In this document: positions 1-7,368 of the stretch, one piece after another
Position numbering within the stretch: the first letter of the stretch is position 1
Layout: every line of letters starts with the position of its first letter
Source: Veillonella parvula
GTDB taxonomy: Bacteria > Bacillota > Negativicutes > Veillonellales > Veillonellaceae
Assembly (NCBI GenBank): GCA_947096075.1
Contig: CAMUQE010000035.1
Span: forward strand, 1 to 14,909
Reading direction: 5' to 3'
Length of the DNA: 14,909 nucleotides
Program-made: the position numbers and the translations under genes
The notes under the pieces: model-generated
Databases searched by the model: none
What the model was told of the DNA's origin: nothing
Seen by the model: only the letters and a program-made list of their open reading frames with translations

Positions 1-764
1 TACCTATTTAATTGATTCCTATTATTAAAAAATGTTCTATACGCTAATTGACAAGTAATAAAACAAGCAATCGATATGGTAGATAAACTCATAAATGTCA
101 CAATCATTTGATATTTTACAGCTTCAAGTGGGGGCATCCCCGCTAAAATAAGGCCGGTCATCATCCCTGGTAAAGCCACAATCCCTAAGGTCTTAGCACT
201 ATCTACAGTTGGCTGCAATCCAGTCTTGATAACATCTCGCACGATGGCTTTTGACGCTTGCTTAGGTGTACTTCCTAGCGCTAGTTTAATCTCTACCTCT
301 TGTTGACGCAATTCAAAATTTGATAGCATTTGGCGATAACAAAGCCCAATCGCTACCATAGCACCACTAATGACCATACCACCAACAGGAATCACTTGAT
401 AAGCAGTAAAATTAAGCACGCCCGTTAAAAGCAGAATCGTTAAAGTAATACTTGCACCTACGGTTATAGCAAACCAAGAAATCCATAGAGCATAAGGAAT
501 TCCCTTTCCCCGCTTAGAAGAATTATAGGCTGCATTGATAGCCATAAAGCCTAATAAACCGATTATAAATATAGGACTTTCGGTACTAAAAATATAAGCT
601 AAAATAAGACCTATGACAAATAACTGTATTGTAGCCCTCAAAGCACTTATAAAAATATCTTTCTCTAACTTCAACTCCTGCCGATAGGACATGAACATAC
701 TGATAATAACTAGTACAGATGCAAGGCACAATGAAGTAGCAGATATAGTTTGAAATTGACTCAT
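1..764 (-). CDS. fetB: FetB-type ABC transporter permease (iron export), at window edge
   Basis: Membrane subunit of a FetAB-type (UPF0014) ABC exporter, which in E. coli exports iron and protects against oxidative stress. I translated this minus-strand frame from the ATG at 764; 254 codons are present. It is mostly hydrophobic with several membrane segments. Two blocks closely match what I remember of E. coli FetB: LALGSTPKQAS, the likely coupling loop to the ATPase, and PTVDSAKTLGIVALPGMMTG. The end, around FFNNRNQLNR, aligns with the FetB C-terminus, and the last two visible bases are TA, so a stop may lie one base outside the window. The start overlaps the fetA stop as ATGA, and an AGGAGGT ribosome-binding site sits six bases upstream inside fetA, so the two are translationally coupled. 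Family assignment is secure; iron as substrate is inferred from the family. Confidence 0.9.
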   Translation of the reverse strand, partial: MSQFQTISATSLCLASVLVIISMFMSYRQELKLEKDIFISALRATIQLFVIGLILAYIFSTESPIFIIGLLGFMAINAAYNSSKRGKGIPYALWISWFAITVGASITLTILLLTGVLNFTAYQVIPVGGMVISGAMVAIGLCYRQMLSNFELRQQEVEIKLALGSTPKQASKAIVRDVIKTGLQPTVDSAKTLGIVALPGMMTGLILAGMPPLEAVKYQMIVTFMSLSTISIACFITCQLAYRTFFNNRNQLNR

Positions 765-1417
765 CGCAATACCTCCTCTTTAGCTAACGATCCATCCACA
801 ATTGTAATGCGACGATTAGCCATGCGTAAGCTTTGCTCCTCACTATGTGTAATCGATATGATGGTCATCCCATTTTTATGAAGCTCATCAATTACTTGTT
901 CTACAATAGTAGTGTTAACAGAGTCTAATGCAGAGGTTACCTCATCCAAAAGTAATACTTTAGGTTTAAAAATAAGACTGCGGATGAGGCAAATACGTTG
1001 CATCTCTCCACCAGATAATTCGTCATTACGTCGCTCTAAATACTCCATAGGCATATGAAGTAAATTGAATAGAGATTCAATATGCTTCATATCGGGCTTC
1101 ATACCGCGAATATCATAAGGGAACAAAATATTACGACGTACCGTTTTCGCAAACAAATAAGGTCTTTGAAAGCAATAGCCAACCTCTTTTCGATAGCTTT
1201 CAGGATCTATAGTAGATAAATCACGTCCATTATAAGTAATAATCCCCGAAGTAGGGCTAATCAAATCACTGCACAATTTTAAAAGTGTACTTTTACCACT
1301 ACCAGAAGGTCCTACAATAGTGAGATAATCTCCTTCATTTATAGATAGAGATACATCACGGATAATAAACTTGTCTTTTACGACATAGAATATATTAGAT
1401 AACTCTAATAGTGCCAT
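761..1417 (-). CDS. fetA: FetA-type ABC transporter ATP-binding protein
   Basis: Cytoplasmic ATPase partner of the FetB permease. Counting from the ATG at 1417 (218 residues): Walker A GPSGSGKST at 36-44, Q-loop glutamine at 84, signature LSGGE at 134-138, Walker B VLLLDE at 154-159 and the switch histidine at 191. All are intact, so it should hydrolyse ATP. The frame stays open upstream to a GTG at 1465, but the ATG at 1417 is preceded by GGAGG at good spacing and begins MALLELSN as expected for the family, so the shorter form is preferred. A promoter lies about 65 bases upstream and fetB overlaps the stop, giving a two-gene operon. Iron export is inferred from the partner's family. Confidence 0.9.
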   Translation of the reverse strand: MALLELSNIFYVVKDKFIIRDVSLSINEGDYLTIVGPSGSGKSTLLKLCSDLISPTSGIITYNGRDLSTIDPESYRKEVGYCFQRPYLFAKTVRRNILFPYDIRGMKPDMKHIESLFNLLHMPMEYLERRNDELSGGEMQRICLIRSLIFKPKVLLLDEVTSALDSVNTTIVEQVIDELHKNGMTIISITHSEEQSLRMANRRITIVDGSLAKEEVLR

Positions 1418-1480
1418 AATGCCTCCGATTAAATTGAAAAATTCTAGAACATATTTGATAATCACTTTAAACTATATTAT

Positions 1481-1489
1481 ATTATACCA
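1481..1489 (-). promoter_or_regulatory. Extended -10 promoter for fetAB
   Basis: The minus strand reads TGGTATAAT, a perfect -10 with the TGn extension. No good -35 lies 16-18 bases upstream; the sequence there is AT-rich. It sits between the rpmA terminator and the fetA start, where a promoter is expected. No convincing metalloregulator operator was recognised around it. Confidence 0.65.
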
Positions 1490-1524
1490 ATACAACGAAC
1501 ACCATAATAAACAAAAACAAGCAA

Positions 1525-1556
1525 CAAAAAATCCCTAGTGAAAGCCACTAGGGATT
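1525..1556 (-). terminator. Rho-independent terminator of the rplU-prp-rpmA operon
   Basis: Perfect 11-bp inverted repeat (AATCCCTAGTG with CACTAGGGATT) around a five-base loop, followed on the minus strand by a run of T. It begins 16 bases past the rpmA stop codon, so it ends the ribosomal operon and insulates fetAB. Confidence 0.92.
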
Positions 1557-1571
1557 AATAGTCTTGTAAAA

Positions 1572-1856
1572 TTAAGCTTCTACAGGGTATACGCTAACTT
1601 TACGGTTATAACGACCAGCACGTTCAAATGCTACTTTACCAGGCACAAGTGCGAATAAAGTGTCATCTTTACCGATACCTACGTTAGTACCAGGGTGGAA
1701 GTGAGTCCCACGTTGACGAACGATGATGTTACCACTCTTTACGATGGAACCATCATGGCATTTAACACCAAGACGTTTAGATTCACTGTCACGACCGTTA
1801 CGAGTACTGGACACACCTTTTTTATGTGCGAACAATTGCAAATCAAAAGTAAACAT
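1572..1856 (-). CDS. rpmA: 50S ribosomal protein L27 with Prp-cleavable N-terminal extension
   Basis: L27 of the large ribosomal subunit, whose N-terminus reaches toward the peptidyl-transferase centre. From the ATG at 1856 it has 94 residues and starts MFTFDLQLFAHKKGVSST. The first nine residues (to LQLF) match the Firmicutes-type extension that the Prp protease removes in Staphylococcus aureus, where the site is LQFF before Ala; mature L27 would start AHKKG. The start at 1856 is chosen because AGGAGGTGA lies five bases upstream. An in-frame GTG at 1865 overlaps that ribosome-binding site and is unlikely. The core GTHFHPGTNVGIGKDDTLFA is typical of L27. It is the last gene of rplU-prp-rpmA, followed by a strong terminator. 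The usual downstream neighbour obg is not here. Confidence 0.97.
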   Translation of the reverse strand: MFTFDLQLFAHKKGVSSTRNGRDSESKRLGVKCHDGSIVKSGNIIVRQRGTHFHPGTNVGIGKDDTLFALVPGKVAFERAGRYNRKVSVYPVEA

Positions 1857-1868
1857 TAAGTTCACCTC

Positions 1869-2183
1869 CTATATTTCGTGAATTTGGACAAACTCTGGAT
1901 ATTGACGGCTAATTTCCTCCAAACCGAGAAGCATAGTCCCCAGAATATCCTGTCCACTCTGATTAATCGTACCAGAGAGAACTATATCACATTGACCTTC
2001 GCGATTCGTATACTCCCCTTCTTGTCGAGCAATTTGGGTGAGTCCTAACATTGCCGTTGCCGATAAGGCAGACACTGCGGCACATACGATATCGAAGCCA
2101 TGTTCATCATATCCTGCATGACCGGACATATGACAACCAATTACTTGACCATCACTATTCCGCTGGATTCCAATGGAAACCAT
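1869..2183 (-). CDS. prp: Prp cysteine protease that processes L27
   Basis: Ribosomal-processing cysteine protease (YsxB/DUF464 family), which cleaves the N-terminal extension of L27 before or during ribosome assembly. The protein has 104 residues, normal for the family. The catalytic pair is visible at the same numbers reported for S. aureus Prp: His22 in SGHAGYDEHG and Cys34 in FDIVCAAVSAL. It lies between the genes for L21 and L27, two bases after the rplU stop and 12 bases before the rpmA start, the conserved Firmicutes arrangement. I see no clear Shine-Dalgarno before its ATG, so translation may depend on coupling to rplU. Function is secure from family, catalytic residues and context. 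Confidence 0.95.
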   Translation of the reverse strand: MVSIGIQRNSDGQVIGCHMSGHAGYDEHGFDIVCAAVSALSATAMLGLTQIARQEGEYTNREGQCDIVLSGTINQSGQDILGTMLLGLEEISRQYPEFVQIHEI

Positions 2184-2185
2184 AA

Positions 2186-2497
2186 TTAAGCTTGGATAGA
2201 TTCAATACGAACTTTTGTGAACGGTTGACGATGGCCTTGACGACGACGGTAGTTGGATTTAGCTTTGTATTTGAATACTAAGATTTTTTTACCTTTACCA
2301 TGCTCAAGAACTGTACCTGTAACTTTTGCACCGTTTACAAGAGGAGCGCCAACTTTAACGTCGCCGTCATTCACTACAGTCAAAACTTCTTCGAATGTAA
2401 CGGACTCGTCAGCAGCTGCTTCCAATTTTTCGATAGTAATTACATCGCCTTCAGCAACGCGATATTGTTTACCACCAGTTTTAATAATTGCGTACAT
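2186..2497 (-). CDS. rplU: 50S ribosomal protein L21
   Basis: L21 of the large ribosomal subunit. The 103-residue length and the landmarks MYAIIKTGGKQYRV at the start, LVNGAKVTGTV in the middle, and KILVFKYKAKSNYRRR and GHRQPFTKVRI toward the end are all characteristic. The ATG at 2497 has a strong AAGGAGGTG ribosome-binding site five bases upstream. It is the first gene of rplU-prp-rpmA, driven by a consensus promoter about 120 bases upstream through a structured leader that may provide autoregulation. Confidence 0.98.
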   Translation of the reverse strand: MYAIIKTGGKQYRVAEGDVITIEKLEAAADESVTFEEVLTVVNDGDVKVGAPLVNGAKVTGTVLEHGKGKKILVFKYKAKSNYRRRQGHRQPFTKVRIESIQA

Positions 2498-2611
2498 GAG
2501 AACACCTCCTTGTTATCGAACTCGCTGAATTCGGTATCCCGACCCGAACTTCGGTCGGGCGTTTAAACCTGCTTCACGCGGATTGCAAAGTTCAGAAAAC
2601 CGAACTAATAC
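2498..2611 (-). promoter_or_regulatory. Structured 5' leader of the rplU operon (candidate L21 leader)
   Basis: About 110 transcribed bases precede rplU. On the minus strand there is a 5' hairpin (GTTCGG/CTGAAC, plus-strand 2590-2605) and a strong 7-bp GC-rich hairpin (CCCGACC/GGTCGGG, about 2538-2559) with no T-run after it, so it is not a terminator. AGTTCGGT (2606-2599) can also pair with ACCGAATT (2535-2528), which would enclose the GC hairpin and break the 5' hairpin. Position and structure suggest a ribosomal-protein autoregulatory leader of the kind known upstream of L21 operons in Firmicutes. I could not compare it with the known L21 leader model. Confidence 0.6.
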
Positions 2612-2617
2612 TGATAT

Positions 2618-2646
2618 ATTATATCCTATTTACATTATCATGTCAA
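2618..2646 (-). promoter_or_regulatory. Consensus sigma-70/A promoter of rplU-prp-rpmA
   Basis: Perfect TTGACA (2646-2641) and perfect TATAAT (2623-2618) separated by exactly 17 bases on the minus strand. This is the strongest promoter in the window and fits a ribosomal protein operon. The predicted transcript starts near 2611. Confidence 0.93.
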
Positions 2647-2647
2647 A

Positions 2648-2677
2648 CAAAAATCAACAGAATCCGCTCAGTTTCTG
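2648..2677 (-). terminator. Weak candidate terminator after mntP
   Basis: Past the mntP stop the minus strand can form a short CAGAA/TTCTG stem with a ten-base loop, followed after a few bases by a T-rich tract that runs into the rplU -35 box. The stem is only five base pairs, so termination may be incomplete and the upstream transcript could read into rplU. Confidence 0.3.
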
Positions 2678-2698
2678 ACACTTTCATATATATATACC

Positions 2699-3274
2699 TT
2701 AAAATTCCCCAATAATCCCAAGATGTTGTAAAAGTATCTTTGTACCGATGAGAATCAATACACCGCCACCTACTATATCTGCATATTTTCCAACAAATCG
2801 GCCCATAAATTTACCTAAGTAAACACCCACTAAAGATATACCAAAGGTAATAACACCAATCATCGTAGATGCTTCCCATACATTGATAGGTAAGAATGCA
2901 AAGGTAAGTCCTACAGCCATTGCATCAAGGCTAGTCGCTACGGAAAGCATCATCATTTCCCAGACACCCAAGAATTGCTTATCATCGTCATCTTCATCAT
3001 CATCGCTAAGTCCCTCTCTGATCATAGCGATACCTAAATAACCAAGAAGTCCGAAGATAATCCAGTGGTCCCAATCAGCAATCACATCGATAAATTGACG
3101 ACCGATGAGCCAACCGATAAAAGGCATTAAGAACTGGAACAAACCAAAAAGAAATGCCAAGGTAACTTTCCGGCCATTCTCGCCTACAGGCATTGTCAGC
3201 CCCTTACCAATAGATACGCCAAAAGCATCCATGGCAAGACCAATACTAATTAATACAATTTCAAATATAGACAC
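2699..3274 (-). CDS. mntP: MntP manganese efflux pump
   Basis: Inner-membrane Mn(II) exporter of the MntP (YebN/DUF204) family. Counting from the GTG at 3274 (191 residues), the two family aspartates sit in membrane helices: Asp16 in LAMDAFGVS and Asp117 in TSLDAMAVG, matching those known to matter in E. coli MntP. About six membrane segments are evident. A strongly acidic run, seven Asp and one Glu (residues 91-98), occupies the central loop. The start is uncertain: the GTG at 3274 has AGGTGA at good spacing, while an in-frame GTG at 3283 has none. It lies 28 bases after rng and probably shares its transcript. I see no manganese riboswitch upstream; there is no room for one. Confidence 0.93.
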   Translation of the reverse strand: MSIFEIVLISIGLAMDAFGVSIGKGLTMPVGENGRKVTLAFLFGLFQFLMPFIGWLIGRQFIDVIADWDHWIIFGLLGYLGIAMIREGLSDDDEDDDDKQFLGVWEMMMLSVATSLDAMAVGLTFAFLPINVWEASTMIGVITFGISLVGVYLGKFMGRFVGKYADIVGGGVLILIGTKILLQHLGIIGEF

Positions 3275-3302
3275 TATATTCACCTATAAACAAACTACTT
3301 AC

Positions 3303-4730
3303 TTATTCAGCTATAGCCATCAAGGAATACCCTTCTCGACTAATTTGTGGATTTACCACAATAGAAATCTTGCGCCCTATAGACTCACCTAAATCCTCGA
3401 GAACAGTCTTTGTTAAATACTGAGCCACCTCCGGATGAACTTCGATTTCTAGATTCGTTTTAATACGTCCCGACTTAAATAACTCGCGGATACGACGCAC
3501 AATCTGCATATATACGGTGCGGCCTGACAACATATAGCCCGTACCACCGCATTGGGGGCATATATCAAACATCAAGGTTTGCAAGCCTTGGCGGGCTCTT
3601 TTTCGGGTCATCTCTACGAGACCAAGCGAACTAATGCCGCATACAACAGTTTTCATTTTATCTAACTTAGCTTGTACCCCCAACAATTTTAACAATTCTT
3701 GTTGATGCTCTTTATCTTTCATATCGATAAAATCGACCACAATGATACCGCCAATATCGCGCAAACGCAATTGACGACAAATTTCTTTTGCCGCCTCTTT
3801 ATTGACTGTGAAAGCTAAATCTTCCAGCTTATTAGACTTGCCAGTGTAATGAGCAGAGTTCACATCAAATACGGTGAGGGCCTCCGTGTGATCAATACGA
3901 ATTGAACCTCCAGAAGGAAGATTAATATCGCGAGAGATAAGATTTTCTAATTGCGGTTCAATGTGGTTTGCCTTAAAGATAGGTGTACTATCGCGATGAC
4001 GTGTTACTTTAATTTGTTGAGACGTAGGTCCATGACCTAAGAGATCCATCAATCGACCTTCACCCATATCGGAATCAACGATGATTTCCTCTACATTGCG
4101 ATGCGCATAGTCCCGAACAAGGCGGAACCAAAAATCCGCATCACTATAAAGGTCAGTACCACTCTTAGCAACCTTAAAGCGCTTCAACACATGTTGCCAG
4201 GTCCGCCACAGATACTCCATATCGCGACCGATTTCATCGGCACTGGCCTTAGCTGCTGCAGTACGAATGATAAAACCGCAACCTTCTTGTACATAAGGGG
4301 TTGCCAATTCTTGTAGTTTACTGCGCATGGTTTCGTCTGTAATTTTCTTAGAAATATGCATGCCTTCAGAATATGGTAATAGTACCATAAAACGACCAGC
4401 CAAACTGACGTCTGCAGTCACGCGGGCACCTTTACCGAGCATTTCTTCTTTCACTACTTGAACGAGAATTTGTTGCCCTACAGATAGGCGTGGCAAAATT
4501 TTCTGTTCCTTCCCTTGTTGAAGGTTCAAATACGCATTTTGAGAGCCCCCAATATCAACAAAGGCCGCTTGCATACCGTTTAATACGTTCTTTACTGTGC
4601 CTTTGTACATATGATTTGCCATATGAGACTCATCGGTACGCTCCAAGACAAAGTCCACTAGCTGGCCTTCTTCGTCGATAACAGCCATACGAATTTCTTC
4701 GCGCATAACATTGACCAAAATTTTATGCAT
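3303..4730 (-). CDS. rng: Ribonuclease G (RNase E/G family)
   Basis: Endoribonuclease for rRNA maturation and mRNA decay, cutting single-stranded AU-rich RNA with a preference for 5'-monophosphate ends. The 475-residue protein is close to RNase G length and lacks the long C-terminal scaffold of E. coli RNase E. The S1 RNA-binding domain starts around MYKGTVKNVLNGMQAAFVDIG (41-61). The catalytic aspartates are Asp289 in LTVFDVNS and Asp333 in IVVDFIDM. The zinc-link motif CPQCGGTG is at 391-398, so dimer assembly is expected. The ATG at 4730 has GGGAGG seven bases upstream. It follows the TIGR03936-like gene, a common order in clostridia, where rplU usually comes next; here mntP intervenes. 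Confidence 0.96.
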   Translation of the reverse strand: MHKILVNVMREEIRMAVIDEEGQLVDFVLERTDESHMANHMYKGTVKNVLNGMQAAFVDIGGSQNAYLNLQQGKEQKILPRLSVGQQILVQVVKEEMLGKGARVTADVSLAGRFMVLLPYSEGMHISKKITDETMRSKLQELATPYVQEGCGFIIRTAAAKASADEIGRDMEYLWRTWQHVLKRFKVAKSGTDLYSDADFWFRLVRDYAHRNVEEIIVDSDMGEGRLMDLLGHGPTSQQIKVTRHRDSTPIFKANHIEPQLENLISRDINLPSGGSIRIDHTEALTVFDVNSAHYTGKSNKLEDLAFTVNKEAAKEICRQLRLRDIGGIIVVDFIDMKDKEHQQELLKLLGVQAKLDKMKTVVCGISSLGLVEMTRKRARQGLQTLMFDICPQCGGTGYMLSGRTVYMQIVRRIRELFKSGRIKTNLEIEVHPEVAQYLTKTVLEDLGESIGRKISIVVNPQISREGYSLMAIAE

Positions 4731-4762
4731 CCTATCCCTCCCTTCTTTGTCATCTAAATTAA

Positions 4763-5458
4763 TTAGTAATTAATCTCTAAAGGCGTATAGCGGCCTTTTT
4801 CGTTTTCTACCATAATTGCTTTACGATGAATTTCGTAGCCAGAAGTAATAGGCCAATTATATTGATTCTTGCCTAAATTCCACACTTCGCTAGGTTTGAT
4901 TGTACCTTGCGGATAAATGCCGATGCCCATTGTAAGGGTCACCATACCCTCTTTAACAGAGGCTACGATCGGTTCTTTTACAAACTCTTTTACATCAATG
5001 GTACGAGTTTTCTTAGGTGTTACCTTTTCATAAGAAATTTCCATTGCTTCATTAAAAGGTTTGAGTAACGCAGCCCAATCAGCATTTTCATCTGTCACAG
5101 GGCCTGTTACCTCATAGATAGCAAAGTTACAGATGGCCATCATCTTTTTCACCTTTTCAGGCATTTCTTTACCATCTAGAACCTCAAGACCAGGAGGCGC
5201 TACACGGTTTAAACGGTCCATAATGGACTCTAAACTATCCTCTTCAAGCACATCCATATCGATATATTCAGCCGCTGCGGTTACGCCTAAGGCGAGTGCA
5301 GAGGAGAAGCTAATTTTCATGTGAGGGTTAAACCCTTCAGAATACGCCATTTTAATTTCTGCTCGGCGTATCATTCGCTCTACAGCTTGAGCATAATCAA
5401 GGTGCGACAAGAATCTCAATTCTTCGCCTTTATTTAAGGCCAAACGTAACTTTTTCAA
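4763..5458 (-). CDS. TIGR03936/DUF2344 family protein, partner of the radical SAM protein
   Basis: Conserved protein of unknown biochemical function that accompanies, and in some genomes is fused to, the TIGR03960 radical SAM protein. The N-terminal hallmark is GEELRFLSHLDYAQAVERM followed by AYSEGFNPHMKISFSSALALG, then a less conserved C-terminal half. No catalytic motif, membrane segment or signal peptide is seen. The frame is open to an ATG at 5512, but that has no ribosome-binding site and would overlap the upstream gene by over 80 bases. AGGAGG lies nine bases before a TTG at 5458, giving 232 residues starting MKKLRLALNKGEELRFL, as expected for the family; a GTG at 5467 touches the Shine-Dalgarno. 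The remaining overlap with the radical SAM gene suggests coupling. Family assignment is confident; the exact start is not. Confidence 0.85.
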   Translation of the reverse strand: MKKLRLALNKGEELRFLSHLDYAQAVERMIRRAEIKMAYSEGFNPHMKISFSSALALGVTAAAEYIDMDVLEEDSLESIMDRLNRVAPPGLEVLDGKEMPEKVKKMMAICNFAIYEVTGPVTDENADWAALLKPFNEAMEISYEKVTPKKTRTIDVKEFVKEPIVASVKEGMVTLTMGIGIYPQGTIKPSEVWNLGKNQYNWPITSGYEIHRKAIMVENEKGRYTPLEINY

Positions 5459-7313
5459 CTCTGCCACCCTCCTTATAGTCAATAATAGCTGTATTGAGCT
5501 CTGGACATACATTACAGCCCTTACATGGAGCTCGACGACAATCGCCTGTAAGCTTCGCTTCTACTGCTTGTTCCCACTCGCGTTTTAAGAAGGCTTTGCT
5601 TACAGTGCAATCTAAATGATCCCAAGGCAATGGCTCATCGAAATCACGGGTGCGACGTGCATAGTATGCAGGATCCAATCCGCAGTCAGCAAATGCTTTC
5701 AACCAAGTTTCATAGTTAAAGAACTCGGTCCAACCATCGAATTTACAACCTGCCTTCCAAGCCTCTACGAGAACTTTAGACAATCTGCGGTCCCCACGAG
5801 CAAAAGCGGCTTCCATATAACCAGTATAACCATCATGATAGTGGTAGGAAATATTACGATTATTGATGAGAGACTTTAAGTAACGTTGTTTGCGATGGAT
5901 TTCCTCCACATCTTGTTGACCATACCATTGGTATGGTGAATGTGTTTTTGGTACGAAAAAGGATACGCTCACCGTTACAGAACCATTTCGCTTCCCTGTA
6001 ATTTCACGGTGTAAATCGAGTACCTTGTAAGCAAGATCCGCAATACCAGCCAAATCTTCGTCTGTTTCTGTAGGAAGGCCCATCATAAAATATAATTTAA
6101 CTGTATTCCAGCCAGATTTGAAAGCATTAGTACAGGCCGCCAATAAGTCTTCTTCACTAACGCCTTTATTGATAACGTCACGCATTCGTTGCGTACCTGC
6201 TTCAGGAGCAAAGGTAAGCCCGCTCTTGCGCACTTGCTGTACCTTTTTCGCAATATCAATAGAGAAGCTGTCGATACGCAAGGACGGTAAGCTAACACTA
6301 ACTTGTTTATCTTTAAACTCTTCCATGAGCATATCTACAAGCTCAGGTAATTTGGAGTAGTCTGCAGAGCTTAAACTCATCAAGGATATTTCATTGTACC
6401 CAGTATTGGCAATCGTATCTTTAGCAATTTGCAACAAACGCTCTGGTGTCTTTTCACGGACAGGACGATATAGCATACCAGCCTGACAGAAACGACAACC
6501 ACGAGTACAACCACGGAACAATTCAAGAACTGCACGGTCATGAACAATATCAAGGAATGGTACTACAGGCTTTGTTGGATAGAATACATTCTCTACATCC
6601 TCTATAATACGTTTCTCAACGGCTGCTGGTACGTCTTCAAAACGCGGCATAATCGATTTAAAATCGCCTTGTTCTGTATATTCAACATCGTATAGAGCTG
6701 GACAATAGGTACCAGGAATTTGAGCTACTTTGCGCAAGAAGCCTTCTTTACCACCTGGGAAGCCTTTCGCTTTTTCTGCTTTGAATAGGTCGATAAACTC
6801 ATCACCCCACTCTTCAGATTCCCCGAGGGATACGATATCAAAGAAATCTGCAATAGGCTCTACGTTATACGCACAAGGGCCTCCGCATACAAGTAGTGGG
6901 AATTCTAAATCACGATCCTTAGCATACATAGGAATGCCTGCTAAATCGAGCATATTTAAAATGTTAGTAAAGCTCATTTCATATTGAAGCGTAAATGCTA
7001 ACACATCAAAATCTTTAATAGGAGTACGTGTTTCTAAGGAAAATAATGGAATATTACGTTTCCGCATTTCCTCTTCCATATCGTGCCACGGTGCAAATAC
7101 GCGCTCTGCTATCGCATCTTCACGACGGTTTACGAGACCATACAAAATCTTGATGCCCAAATGACTCATGGCCACTTCGTACACATCGGGAAAACCTAAA
7201 GCCATAGTTACATCAACAGTACTGTGATCTTTCACGATACTATTGTATTCGCCGCCCGTATAACGAGCTGGCTTTTGGACATGTTGTAACCATGACGTAT
7301 CTAATTGAATCAT
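5430..7313 (-). CDS. TIGR03960-type B12-binding-like radical SAM protein
   Basis: Radical SAM enzyme of the TIGR03960 family, 627 residues, substrate unknown to me. The N-terminal 240 or so residues form a cobalamin-binding-like domain, with VCGGPCAYNVEPIADFFD around 142-159. The radical SAM core begins ELFRGCTRGCRFCQAG, with the cluster cysteines Cys269, Cys273 and Cys276 (C-x3-C-x2-C). A second cysteine set lies near the C-terminus: Cys592, 597, 600 and 603 (C-x4-C-x2-C-x2-C), probably an auxiliary metal site. The ATG at 7313 has GGAGG five bases upstream. It overlaps the TIGR03936-like gene, and the pair sits between rodA and rng, as in many clostridia. The neighbourhood hints at RNA or ribosome biology, but that is inference from context only. 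Confidence 0.9.
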   Translation of the reverse strand: MIQLDTSWLQHVQKPARYTGGEYNSIVKDHSTVDVTMALGFPDVYEVAMSHLGIKILYGLVNRREDAIAERVFAPWHDMEEEMRKRNIPLFSLETRTPIKDFDVLAFTLQYEMSFTNILNMLDLAGIPMYAKDRDLEFPLLVCGGPCAYNVEPIADFFDIVSLGESEEWGDEFIDLFKAEKAKGFPGGKEGFLRKVAQIPGTYCPALYDVEYTEQGDFKSIMPRFEDVPAAVEKRIIEDVENVFYPTKPVVPFLDIVHDRAVLELFRGCTRGCRFCQAGMLYRPVREKTPERLLQIAKDTIANTGYNEISLMSLSSADYSKLPELVDMLMEEFKDKQVSVSLPSLRIDSFSIDIAKKVQQVRKSGLTFAPEAGTQRMRDVINKGVSEEDLLAACTNAFKSGWNTVKLYFMMGLPTETDEDLAGIADLAYKVLDLHREITGKRNGSVTVSVSFFVPKTHSPYQWYGQQDVEEIHRKQRYLKSLINNRNISYHYHDGYTGYMEAAFARGDRRLSKVLVEAWKAGCKFDGWTEFFNYETWLKAFADCGLDPAYYARRTRDFDEPLPWDHLDCTVSKAFLKREWEQAVEAKLTGDCRRAPCKGCNVCPELNTAIIDYKEGGRVEKVTFGLK

Positions 7314-7368
7314 ACATCCTCCGTCTTTAATGAAAGACTTCTTTCACAATCAATCCTATAAAAGGATA

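Noticed and set aside
1418..1465. N-terminal extension of FetA from the GTG at 1465
   Set aside because: The internal ATG at 1417 has a good GGAGG site and a family-like start; the extension looks like untranslated leader.
2538..2559. GC-rich hairpin before rplU as a terminator or attenuator stop
   Set aside because: No T-run follows the stem on the minus strand, so intrinsic termination is unlikely; it is treated as part of the leader fold.
2253..2566. Overlapping plus-strand open frames opposite rplU and its leader
   Set aside because: They are antisense to a certain ribosomal gene and its promoter region and have no family features.
6083..6298. Short minus-strand open frame inside the radical SAM gene
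   Set aside because: It lies in an alternative frame of a well-supported gene and resembles no known protein.
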